DNA of 64,000 bases from JACCZX01 sp963829995 (GTDB lineage Bacteria; Pseudomonadota; Gammaproteobacteria; Burkholderiales; Burkholderiaceae_F), in the NCBI GenBank assembly GCA_963829995.1, contig CAWHKW010000031.1, forward strand, positions 124,001-188,000, read 5' to 3'. This document shows, one piece after another, positions 1 to 7,761 of this stretch. Made by a program: the position numbers and the translations under genes. Numbering within the stretch: the stretch's first letter is position 1; the number at the start of each line of letters is the position of its first letter. The notes beneath the pieces were generated by a model, which did not search any database, was not told the origin of the DNA, and saw nothing but the letters and a program-made list of their open reading frames with translations.

Positions 1-2
1 CG

Positions 3-1037
3 CGCGAGCAGCGCGGTCACTTTTGGGCCGACTATGCGTATGTGTTGAACTCGGCGCGCAAGTTACGTCGTACGGCAGACGCGCTCGCGCGCGCGATCGA
101 CAACGCACGCGCGCTCGGCGACCTGGCTGAACTGGCACAACTTACGACGAACCTGGCGACGGTGCAGGGTAACTTGGGGGAGGTCGGCCAGGCGCTCGAG
201 CACGCGCTGCGGGCACGCGCACTGCAATCCGAGGTTGGTGACACCGAAGGCCCGATGCGCGGCGTGATCGAGCATCACTGCGCGCTGTACAGCGCTGAGG
301 CAGGGCGGTACAGCGAGGCGCTCGACACGATCGAAACGGCGCTCGAGTGTTTCAGGGGTGACGGTCAGACGGTGTGGATTGCAGTGGCGGACAACAATAA
401 GGCGACGATGTTGATCCACCTGGCGCAATACGGACGCGCAAAAAAGGCGCTCGACTACGTTGCGCCGTCGGTCGACCATGTTCGCGCGCGCGGCGCGATG
501 CTGTCTGCGCGTATTGCGCGCCTCCTCGGTGGATCTGCGAAGCTTGATTTGCGGGTTGCCACGGACGCATTGGGCACAGCAGGCGATCCGTACATGCGCT
601 TGCTGGTGGAGCTCGAACAGACACTTGAAATGGCGCCGATGGACGCGGTCGCGCTCTGTGACCGCGTTCGCGCCTCGGCAGAGAACATCGAGTATTTCGG
701 CGTGGCATTGAAGGCCGCCCTGCTTTCGGTTCGATTCCTGTTGAATGCGGGGGAGACGAACGCCGCCGCTGCGCGCTGGACTGAATTGCAACCGGCGCTG
801 GTATCTATACAGGCGGCCGACATGTATCTGCCCGACGCGTGGTCGATTGGCCACGACGTGCTCGCAGCCAATGGTGATGCAAACGGTGCCGCTGCGCTGC
901 TTGCACGCGCGGTTGATTGGATCGAGCAGACTGCGCTGCGCCACGTACCACCCACGTACCGCGACAGCTTTCTCCATCGCAACCCGGTCAACCGACGGTT
1001 GCTCACCGCTGCAAGCCGCCCTGCTAGCGCGGCCTGA
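3..1037 (+). CDS. TPR-rich protein, C-terminal fragment (5' end outside window)
   Basis: The reading frame is open from the first base of the window, so the GTG at 42 is probably internal and the true start lies upstream. About 345 residues are visible. They are alpha-helical and Ala/Leu/Arg-rich, with the spacing of degenerate tetratricopeptide repeats (for example around NLATVQGNLGEVGQALEHAL and YSEALDTIETALECF). The tail HVPPTYRDSFLHRNPVNR resembles the end of large TPR-bearing signalling proteins (SARP/AAA-type activators or TPR-bearing cyclases); that family placement is from memory. Its role is probably protein-protein scaffolding. The N-terminal effector domain that would decide the function is not in the window. 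The stop codon lies inside the first copy of a repeated element (1027-1080). Confidence 0.6.
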   Translation, partial: REQRGHFWADYAYVLNSARKLRRTADALARAIDNARALGDLAELAQLTTNLATVQGNLGEVGQALEHALRARALQSEVGDTEGPMRGVIEHHCALYSAEAGRYSEALDTIETALECFRGDGQTVWIAVADNNKATMLIHLAQYGRAKKALDYVAPSVDHVRARGAMLSARIARLLGGSAKLDLRVATDALGTAGDPYMRLLVELEQTLEMAPMDAVALCDRVRASAENIEYFGVALKAALLSVRFLLNAGETNAAAARWTELQPALVSIQAADMYLPDAWSIGHDVLAANGDANGAAALLARAVDWIEQTALRHVPPTYRDSFLHRNPVNRRLLTAASRPASAA

Positions 1038-1080
1038 TCGAAGTCAGTAACGGCGCGGTAACACCGCGTTCGCTACGTTC
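1027..1080 (+). repeat. Repeated upstream element, copy 1
   Basis: About 54 bp, closely matched at 1507-1559. Shared blocks are GCGCGGC, CAGTAACGGC, CGGTAAC and TCGCTACGTTC. It covers the last codons and stop of the TPR gene and ends 37 bp before the lipoprotein start. The paired GTAAC motifs followed by CTACGTTC could be a promoter or a regulator site; this is inference. Confidence 0.55.
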
Positions 1081-1117
1081 GCTTCCGAGGCCAGGCTATG
1101 GCTGCAGGGGGAACAGA

Positions 1118-1486
1118 ATGAATGGAAACAAAGCACGCATCTGCATCGGACTCGTCGTCGCCGCAAGTTGTTTCGCCATTGCCGCATGCGATGGGGGGCC
1201 GAGTGAGGCGGAGTTTGTCGCCGCATGCATGAAAGAAGGCGAGAAGGGGGCCAACAAGGCATTACGTCGAGAAATGGGCGTCAAGGGCGACGCATTCTGC
1301 AAATGTGCGGCGACAGAAGCACGGTCTTCGCTTTCGGCAGATGCCCAGCGGGCAATGATCCTGGACATGCAGGGCAAGAGCCAAGAGGCGAGAGCGATTT
1401 CCGCCAAGATGAGCGACGCCGATCAGATGGCCTTCATGAAGGGTGGGATGGCGGTTTTCGAAAAGTGCGTTGGGGGACTTAAATAA
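1118..1486 (+). CDS. Small lipoprotein of unknown function
   Basis: Encodes 122 residues. The N-terminus is a lipoprotein signal peptide: positive residues, a hydrophobic core, then a lipobox ending IAAC with the lipidated Cys at residue 24. Asp follows at +2, which in E. coli favours retention in the inner membrane. The mature part is charged and helical and carries a CKC motif and a Cys near the C-terminus that could form disulfides. The start ATG is preceded by AGGGGG. It is the first of a run of exported proteins. No family is recognised, so no function is assigned. Confidence 0.7.
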   Translation: MNGNKARICIGLVVAASCFAIAACDGGPSEAEFVAACMKEGEKGANKALRREMGVKGDAFCKCAATEARSSLSADAQRAMILDMQGKSQEARAISAKMSDADQMAFMKGGMAVFEKCVGGLK

Positions 1487-1506
1487 TGTTCCCAATCGCG
1501 CGCGCG

Positions 1507-1559
1507 GCGCGGCTTGATTGATTCAGTAACGGCTCGGTAACGCCCGGGTCGCTACGTTC
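1507..1559 (+). repeat. Repeated upstream element, copy 2
   Basis: Second copy of the element at 1027-1080, roughly 80% identical by eye, between the lipoprotein stop (1486) and the next start (1603). It keeps a relic of the coding tail seen in copy 1 (GCGCGGCTTGA versus GCGCGGCCTGA), although here it is outside any gene. This suggests it arose by duplication of a segment that included the end of the upstream gene. Confidence 0.55.
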
Positions 1560-1602
1560 CACTGCAAACACGTGGCGACTGCTGAAACCGAAGGGGGACA
1601 CG

Positions 1603-3264
1603 ATGAACCAGGACCTTAAGTACAAGCTGCTGAGAAGCACGGTGCCATCTGTGCTGGCCATGGCGCTCGCGGCGCCTGCCTTTGCAGTCGATCGACAAAT
1701 CGGCCTTGATCCGATGCTGTCGGTGCACTGGAGCACCCTGACTGGGGGTCCAACGACGCCGGCGGCCACGATGGGTAACCACATGATGGTCGGTTTCTGG
1801 CAGCGCAGTTCGGGCGCCAAAGCCGGGGTTGGCTCGATCAACACCGGCGTTGTGGAGTTCCAGCTGCCCGAGAACCCACCGCAGCGCATCCGCTCGGCCA
1901 CGCTGCAGTTCAAGGCGCGTGCCAGCCAGTGTTCGGGCGGCGAGCCCGTCGTGTTCGAGGTGTTCGGTTTCGCCGGCAACGGTAGACCGGATCCTGCCGA
2001 TGCAATCTCGGGTCAACGGCTTGCGCAACTCACGGCTAACTGCAGCGACAACCCGGCGTTCACCCAGGTGATCGACGTGTCGAACCTGGTGCGGCAGTTG
2101 ACCGTGCCGTCGGGTCTTCGCTTTGCGGGCTTCAACGTCCGCAAGATGAACCACCGCGCCGGACCGAGCTACTTCGGCTTCAGCGCCGCCAAGCTCACGA
2201 TCGTGGTCGCTGACCAGGACGTGGCGGCCGTTCCGAACCCGGCGAGCATCGGTGGAACAGCGGGTGGAGCCCCTGCGGGCGGCGCGCCGGCCGCCGGCTC
2301 GCAGGTGGATGTGAATCGCGTGCTCGGCGGGTTGCTTGGCGCCGCGGGGACGTTGATGCGTGGAGGCGGCGAGAAGCCGGCGCGTGATCAGGCCGGCAAC
2401 GAAGCGGCTGCAATTTTGAGCAACCCGCCGCTGACTTCCACCGACGCGGGCACCGCATCTTCGCCAGCCTATTCCGGCACGTCACCGGCGGGCGGAGAGG
2501 TCGCAGTTGCTGCTGCGACACCCGCTGCAGGCGCGGCCCCGGCAACGTCCGCCGCCGTTGCAGGGGTCAACGTCGATATCGTCGGCATCAAGCTTGGCAT
2601 GTCGTTGGACGAAGCTAAGCGCGCGCTGCAGGCCCATTCGCCTGCGATGCGCGTCGACGAGACCCGCGGCATCGTCAACAACGTCGCGGCGACCGACTAC
2701 CTCTCGTGGGTTATCGCTCGCAGTGCCCAGCGCGGCACCGACGGTTCGGGTGATGCGATTGGCGTGCAGTTTCCGCCGCCGCCCAATGCCCATCGCGCGA
2801 TCTTTGTCGAGCGCTTCACCGGCTTCCAAGCAAACCAGTATCCGCTGTTCGAGACGCTCAGGCAGGCGCTGGTGCAAAAGTACGGCGCGCCGAGCTTTGC
2901 CAGCGAAGGCGTGATGCTGTGGACCTTCAACTCGGCCGGCGCGCAGATCGTCGACAACAATGTAAACGCGCGTTGCGCCAAGTTTCCGCCGACCGATCCG
3001 CCGGCGCGCGGACAGAACGTGATGTTCAACGGTTACAAGACTGCGGGGTGCGGACCGACCGTCTTTGTGCGCTACGAACGCAACCGTGGACCGTCGGACC
3101 GCGACCTGGTGCGCTGGATGAGCGTGTCGCTGGTTGACGACTCGCAGTTCGAAGACATGCGGCAGGCCGCGGCGCGCTTTGCCACGCAGGCGACGCGCGA
3201 CACCGCGAGCAAGCGTCAGTGCGCCCAAGCTTTGAACCGAATCATTCTTAGGGAGATAGCATGA
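1603..3264 (+). CDS. Secreted multidomain protein, unknown function
   Basis: Encodes 553 residues. A Sec signal peptide covers residues 1-29 (cleavage probably after APAFA). Residues ~30-205 look like a beta-rich DNRLRE-type domain (phrases such as VVEFQLPENPPQRIRSATLQF), which in other proteins is a cell-surface module; this placement is tentative. Residues ~210-320 are a Gly/Ala/Pro linker. The C-terminal ~230 residues (from IVGIKLGMSLDEAKRAL) form a globular domain with four or more Cys that I cannot name. The stop overlaps the next gene's ATG by 4 bp (ATGA), implying translational coupling. Its leader contains copy 2 of the repeated element. Confidence 0.7.
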   Translation: MNQDLKYKLLRSTVPSVLAMALAAPAFAVDRQIGLDPMLSVHWSTLTGGPTTPAATMGNHMMVGFWQRSSGAKAGVGSINTGVVEFQLPENPPQRIRSATLQFKARASQCSGGEPVVFEVFGFAGNGRPDPADAISGQRLAQLTANCSDNPAFTQVIDVSNLVRQLTVPSGLRFAGFNVRKMNHRAGPSYFGFSAAKLTIVVADQDVAAVPNPASIGGTAGGAPAGGAPAAGSQVDVNRVLGGLLGAAGTLMRGGGEKPARDQAGNEAAAILSNPPLTSTDAGTASSPAYSGTSPAGGEVAVAAATPAAGAAPATSAAVAGVNVDIVGIKLGMSLDEAKRALQAHSPAMRVDETRGIVNNVAATDYLSWVIARSAQRGTDGSGDAIGVQFPPPPNAHRAIFVERFTGFQANQYPLFETLRQALVQKYGAPSFASEGVMLWTFNSAGAQIVDNNVNARCAKFPPTDPPARGQNVMFNGYKTAGCGPTVFVRYERNRGPSDRDLVRWMSVSLVDDSQFEDMRQAAARFATQATRDTASKRQCAQALNRIILREIA

Positions 3265-4107
3265 ATCGCTTGCTTCACTTCACGACGCTTGTGTTTGCCG
3301 CGATCAGCTCGGCGGCGTGGGCACAGAGCAAGAGCGATATACAGCGGATGCAGCCGCACCTCGGCGTGCTGGCACCGGACTGTTCGAACTACATGCTGCC
3401 TCAGCTCAAGCACCTTGGCGATTCGCTGGTCGTGCAGGATGGCGGCAAGGCGGTGCTGACCGGACGCAACGTCAAGCCCGCGCCCAAGTATTTCGGCGCT
3501 ACACCCCCGCCGGAATTCGAAACCGCATATACGAGCGAGGTCGCGGGCGGTGAAGCGCTGGTGTTCGTGTACTACCGTAATGCTTCGGGTCTGTTCGCCG
3601 CGGTCGAGGGCGGACCGAAGGTGATGGCCGCGCTGCCGGCAGCGTTCAAGGGCAAACGTGCCCGGCATTGCGACCCGAACCGCAACGCCGTGCCGGGGGC
3701 GGGAGTGCCGAGCGAACAGGCAAAGGCCGATCCGAACAAGTTCAAGGGCTACACGCTGACTGAACTGAGCGCGTCGGGGCTGCTCTACAACCCGAAGGCC
3801 AAAGCCACCTACCACAAGGCCCTTGGTCCGTTATCCAAGGAGCCGTGGCTGGCAAAGCTCGACGGTCCGAGTTCGGAGAACAAGGCGGTCAAGGTCGGCC
3901 GGTGCGGACTACGTGCTCGTCAGCACCTGCAAGAACCACGACTGCTTCGAGAACAACGTCGTGCTGCTCTATTCGGGCCCGCAAGATGTCGTCTACGGCA
4001 AGGTCTACCAGCGGGGTAAGTCAACGCTGATCGGCTCGCCACCGCCGGCTATTGCAACCGAGCTCGAACGTTTGTGGAAGAGCGAATTTCGTAAGCAGCA
4101 GAAATAG
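3261..4107 (+). pseudogene. Ivy-family (lysozyme inhibitor-like) secreted protein, frameshifted
   Basis: The first frame encodes a signal peptide (to AWA, residue ~22), an N-terminal domain of unknown type (~150 residues), and the start of an Ivy-like domain. At 3899-3900 one extra C moves the ribosome out of frame. The Ivy core then continues in the +1 frame to a stop at 4105-4107: YVLVSTCKNHDCFENN, LLYSGPQDVVYGKVY, LIGSPPPA, WKSEF. The CKxHDC loop and the following VYG strand are hallmarks of the periplasmic inhibitor of vertebrate (C-type) lysozyme. Removing one C from GGCCGG gives a continuous product of about 281 residues. As written, the product would lose the inhibitory loop. A sequencing error is equally possible. 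Confidence 0.75.
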
Positions 4108-4149
4108 CGTACGCGTCGCTCGCTCCAGCTTGTTGATTAGGGGGTCCTG

Positions 4150-5349
4150 ATGAAAAGCGACTTTCGATCGGCAGTTCGTGTTGTTCGTGTTCTCACCGGG
4201 ATAGCGCTCACGGGCGCAGTGGGCATCAGTTCTGCGCAGACGCCAGCACAGATAGAGTACGAGCGCCAGCAACGCGAGTACCGGCAGCAGCTAGAGCGCC
4301 AGCGCGAGCAGCAGCAACAGCAGCAGCAGCTGATGAATGAGAACGCGCGCCGCCAACAGGAACAGTCAAGCCGGAGCAACGCGCCTGCGGGGCAAAGTCC
4401 CAGCTATGCGCCGCCCGCAACGCAGGGCTCGTCGGGCGCGGCTCGAGGGGCTGGCGGCGCCGACCCAACCGGCGCACAGGCGGCGTCGGCTGCCCGCGCA
4501 ATGTGGGAAAAGCGTCCTGCGCTGCCACCCGACCGTAATCCGCTGCTCGGCAAGTGGACGCGCCCGGCATCGACTCGCGCTAATTCGTCGGATCCGTTCG
4601 CTGCCCTCGCTGCAATGGCCAAAGGTGGCCTGTGCGAAGTCCTCTTCGGCGGCGGCGTCTTCGAGTTCCGTCCGGACCGGTTGATCGGAATGGACGAACG
4701 CACGCCACCACAGGAACTTGACCGCGTCGAATATCGCGGTGACGCCAAGCGCGTCGTGGTGTTGCCCAAGACAACATTCAAGTTGATCGAATTTGACTTC
4801 GAGGGCCCGGACCGCATCAACTGGGCCAGCCAGAAATGCGTGCTGGTGCGGGTTGGCACCGCGTCGAGCAGCGCTTCCACGCGTGCACCGGCGGCTGCGA
4901 CCAGCGCCGCGGGGGCTGCCGCGCCTTCCGGCTCCTCCGGTGCGGGCGGTGTACTTGCCATATCGGTCGGCGCGTTGTCCGCGGAAAAGAACAGCGCTGC
5001 CGGACGCAAGTTTCTTGTGTTGAAGCAGGACCCTCAGTTCGCCTTGATCCAGGGCGGCTTGAAGTCGACGCCGTACGCTTCAGTCGCCCAAAACTGGGTG
5101 CAGGCCTGCGTCGCCAAGGCCCCGGACTGCGAAAAGGGCGCTCGCGCGCTGCAGCCTTACATCGTTGGGACCGCAACGACCGATGCAAACGGGCACGCCC
5201 AGCCAGCGGCCCTACCGGCCGGTCGCTATTGGGTATTTGGTGATGCGAAGGTCGGCGACAAACGACTCATGTGGCATGAGCTCGTGGATTTGAAGGCGGG
5301 CAATCAGTCGCTCACGCTTGACCAACGCAACGCGAAGCCGGTCGAGTGA
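4150..5349 (+). CDS. Secreted Gln-rich coiled-coil protein, paralogue of 6502-7698
   Basis: Encodes 399 residues. A signal peptide covers residues 1-30 (ISSAQ). Residues ~33-75 are a Glu/Gln/Arg coiled coil with a run of seven Gln. A Ser/Gly/Ala-rich linker follows. Residues ~130-235 share a domain with the protein at 6502-7698: NPLLGKW, CEVLFGGGV, EYRGDAK and CVLVRVG, with two conserved Cys that could pair. The C-terminal ~130 residues end in a GTATTDANGHA...LPAGRYWVFG motif, reminiscent of carboxypeptidase-regulatory-like or prealbumin-like beta folds. ATG is preceded by AGGGGGT. The function is unknown; the location is probably periplasmic. Confidence 0.7.
   Translation: MKSDFRSAVRVVRVLTGIALTGAVGISSAQTPAQIEYERQQREYRQQLERQREQQQQQQQLMNENARRQQEQSSRSNAPAGQSPSYAPPATQGSSGAARGAGGADPTGAQAASAARAMWEKRPALPPDRNPLLGKWTRPASTRANSSDPFAALAAMAKGGLCEVLFGGGVFEFRPDRLIGMDERTPPQELDRVEYRGDAKRVVVLPKTTFKLIEFDFEGPDRINWASQKCVLVRVGTASSSASTRAPAAATSAAGAAAPSGSSGAGGVLAISVGALSAEKNSAAGRKFLVLKQDPQFALIQGGLKSTPYASVAQNWVQACVAKAPDCEKGARALQPYIVGTATTDANGHAQPAALPAGRYWVFGDAKVGDKRLMWHELVDLKAGNQSLTLDQRNAKPVE
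4309..4329 (+). repeat. CAG/CAA triplet run coding polyglutamine
   Basis: Seven consecutive Gln codons, six CAG and one CAA, inside the coiled coil of the 4150 gene. A short, mostly pure triplet tract of this kind can vary in copy number by slippage without disturbing the frame. Confidence 0.7.
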
Positions 5350-5550
5350 GCGTCGCACGCCGTAGTTGGCCACCCGATAATCGTGCAACGGTCCAGCGTT
5401 TGATATTGGGCGTCTTCCTTGTCCCGGCCTTTTGAATACACGCCCAAGAGTTCGCACTTCCTAGTACCGGTTCAATAACTGGAGAATCCGATGTCAACAC
5501 CGTTTCCTGAGACGACGCACCCCCGCCACACACAGCCTGGAGGCTCACCC

Positions 5551-5805
5551 ATGAAAGCCCTGCTGTTCTTCGATTCGATGATCACGCCGAAGATCATTAC
5601 GTTTGTGTACTGGCTGCTGCTGTTGGCCGCCGTCCTGGGCGGCATCGGCTCGATGTTTACGTTTGGCCGGATGTCGTTCACCGGCTTTGCCACCGGACTG
5701 TTGATCATGGTCGGCGGCGCGCTCGCGGCCCGCATCTGGTGTGAGCTGCTGATCGTGCTGTTCAAGATCAACGAGAACACGCACACGATGGCGCATCGGC
5801 CGTGA
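5551..5805 (+). CDS. DUF4282 family membrane protein
   Basis: Encodes 84 residues from the ATG at 5551, chosen because GGAGG lies 7-12 bases upstream. An in-frame ATG at 5491 (also with GGAG before it) would add 20 residues rich in Pro/His/Thr. Two transmembrane helices (ITFVYWLLLLAAVLGGI and FATGLLIMVGGALAARIW) and the tail ELLIVLFKINENTHTM match the DUF4282 pattern. The biochemical function of the family is unknown. It sits between the secreted paralogues on the same strand. Confidence 0.7.
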   Translation: MKALLFFDSMITPKIITFVYWLLLLAAVLGGIGSMFTFGRMSFTGFATGLLIMVGGALAARIWCELLIVLFKINENTHTMAHRP

Positions 5806-5888
5806 CGGCCAAGGGCTGCGTTGGACGGGACCACGCCGCCGATGCCGATGCAAACATGTACCGCAGGACGCGATGACGGAGGGACACC

Positions 5889-6461
5889 ATGACGAGTCAC
5901 GAAGCTGGCCTTTGCCGCGCATCGATGATGCGGGCCGCGATTTTCGGACTGTGCCTGTGCGGGAGCTGGCCCGCGTTCGCCGCGACGCTCGGCGACGTCG
6001 CGGCCGCGCTGGCGGCGCCGGCAGGCGCGCCGCAGGCCACCAACGACTGGACGGCGTTCACCAAGCTGGCCGGCGCCAAGTGGCAAGGCAAAGCGCCCGC
6101 CAAGGGCGGCAACAAGTATTACTGGAACGGCAAGGTGCCGATCGACGGCGTCGGCTCGGGCGAGATCAGTCTCGTCGGCGGTCAGAAGGCGCTGGACTCG
6201 GCCACGGTCGGTTGGCCGAAGAACATCGTGCTCGCGAAGGTTCCGGAGATGCTTGCTGCGCAGTTTGCGAAAGAAACGAAACTCGAGCAGGTGCGCGGCG
6301 CCTGCCCGGACGAACGTCTCAGCGGCTCGCGCATCTACCGCGCTACGTTGGCGGGGCGCAAGCCGCTGTACCTGCACATCCAGTTCGCGGCGAGCGACCG
6401 TGGCGGCAGCACCTCGACGATCGAGATGGAGCCGCAGCGCAACAAGGGTTGGATCTGCTGA
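5889..6461 (+). CDS. Secreted protein of unknown function
   Basis: Encodes 190 residues. The signal peptide runs to about residue 31 (WPAFA). An internal ATG at residue 13 (MMRAAIF) is an alternative start nearer the hydrophobic core. The mature protein contains a Trp/Gly/Lys-rich section (KWQGKAPAKGG) and a pair of Cys (ACPDE and the C-terminal WIC). The last three bases before the stop encode Cys. The gene ends 40 bp before the 6502 gene and is probably cotranscribed with it. No family recognised. Confidence 0.6.
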   Translation: MTSHEAGLCRASMMRAAIFGLCLCGSWPAFAATLGDVAAALAAPAGAPQATNDWTAFTKLAGAKWQGKAPAKGGNKYYWNGKVPIDGVGSGEISLVGGQKALDSATVGWPKNIVLAKVPEMLAAQFAKETKLEQVRGACPDERLSGSRIYRATLAGRKPLYLHIQFAASDRGGSTSTIEMEPQRNKGWIC

Positions 6462-6501
6462 ACGGAACCGTGCGCCGGAGCCACAGGAGGACGAATCGAC
6501 G

Positions 6502-7698
6502 ATGAGCAAGACACAAGCAGGCACGTTGGCCGTGCTTTCGATCGTGCTTGCCGCGGTGTCAGCTGCCGCGCTCGCCCAATATTCAGCATCAGATCCCCGA
6601 AGCAACATTTACAACAACGAATCTTTGCGGCGCGAGGACGAGATAAAGAGGAACGAAGAAGCCGCCAGAAGACAAAGCGACCAAGGGCAAAGCAGCGGCG
6701 GTGCGACCGTCGGGTCTGGCGCCCAGACCCAAGCTGATTTGAAGGCCGCGCGCGCGAGGCTGCTGAAGATGGCGCCACTGCCTGACGCGCGCAATCCGCT
6801 GCTGGGTCGGTGGCGCGTCGAGGGCGCCGCGCGTTCGCGCAAAAAAGACGATATGAGCACGCTGATGGGCATGCTGAATAACCCCGGCGGTGCAATGTGC
6901 GAGACGCTGTTCGGCTCCGGCGTTACGGAGTTCAAGCCAAAGACTTGGTCGAGCATCGACTCCTACGGTGACGATTCGCTCGGTCCGATTCATTATCGCG
7001 GCGAGAGCAAAGTCGTTTGGGCGGTCCCTGAATCGAAGATGTTCAATTTCTTCGGCTTCGAGTTTGCGTCGCCGGATCGGATGACTTTGGTCGGCGTCGA
7101 CGGTTGCACCCTGGTTCGAGCGGGTGCGGCAGCGCCGAGCGCGACGACTGCGCCGCCGGGCAACGCGCGCACGGCGGCCGCAAGCTCATCAACGCCGCCG
7201 GCAGCAGGGGCACTGCCGCAAGTTGCCACTGTTGCGCCGTCGGCGCCGCGGTCAACGCTTTCGCGCCCATCGCCCGAGGTCTGCCGCAACACGCTGCTCG
7301 ACAAGCTCGGCACGGTCGGCGTCAATCAGGTGCGGGCGATGTCCGACGTGCGCTTCAACGAAGCCGCCATCGAAGGCAAGGTGCCGAACACGAACAACCT
7401 GCGCATCGACCTGCGCGGCAGCGCGTGCGACGACCCGCGCGTCAAGGCGACGCTGTACGACTTCGACGCCAATGAAATGCTGCAGTCGATCACGTTTGTC
7501 TGGGAGCGTCCGCCCGGGCCGGCGCCGGCGCCGATCTTCCAGGAGCGTGTGCAGACGCTGTCCCGGGTCAATCCCGGCGGCCTGCCCCCGCCGCAATCAC
7601 CGGGACGCTTGCAAGCGGACACAATAATGGGCCGGTTGATTCTGCAGGACATGCCGGAGCGCAATTTGCTGCTGGAGGCGTACAAGGCCAAGAAATAG
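6502..7698 (+). CDS. Secreted protein, paralogue of 4150-5349
   Basis: Encodes 398 residues from the ATG at 6502, which has AGGAGG eight bases upstream and begins a clear signal peptide (to ALAQ). The upstream 83 codons of open frame overlap the previous gene and are rejected. After a short charged coiled segment, residues ~90-210 repeat the domain seen in the 4150 protein: NPLLGRW, CETLFGSGV, HYRGESK and CTLVRAG. A Pro/Ala/Ser linker follows, then a distinct C-terminal domain of ~150 residues with two Cys (PEVCRN and GSACDD). The function is unknown. The shared middle domain with different tails suggests modular secreted proteins. Confidence 0.7.
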   Translation: MSKTQAGTLAVLSIVLAAVSAAALAQYSASDPRSNIYNNESLRREDEIKRNEEAARRQSDQGQSSGGATVGSGAQTQADLKAARARLLKMAPLPDARNPLLGRWRVEGAARSRKKDDMSTLMGMLNNPGGAMCETLFGSGVTEFKPKTWSSIDSYGDDSLGPIHYRGESKVVWAVPESKMFNFFGFEFASPDRMTLVGVDGCTLVRAGAAAPSATTAPPGNARTAAASSSTPPAAGALPQVATVAPSAPRSTLSRPSPEVCRNTLLDKLGTVGVNQVRAMSDVRFNEAAIEGKVPNTNNLRIDLRGSACDDPRVKATLYDFDANEMLQSITFVWERPPGPAPAPIFQERVQTLSRVNPGGLPPPQSPGRLQADTIMGRLILQDMPERNLLLEAYKAKK

Positions 7699-7761
7699 AA
7701 ATTAGTCGACTGCTCGACTGCGGCGCGTTGATAATCCGCTCTTCGACGCTTCGGAGTTCAC

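Noticed and set aside
63..977. Long minus-strand open frame opposite the TPR gene
   Set aside because: Arg/Val-rich shadow of the coding strand caused by high G+C; no start with ribosome site and no recognisable motif.
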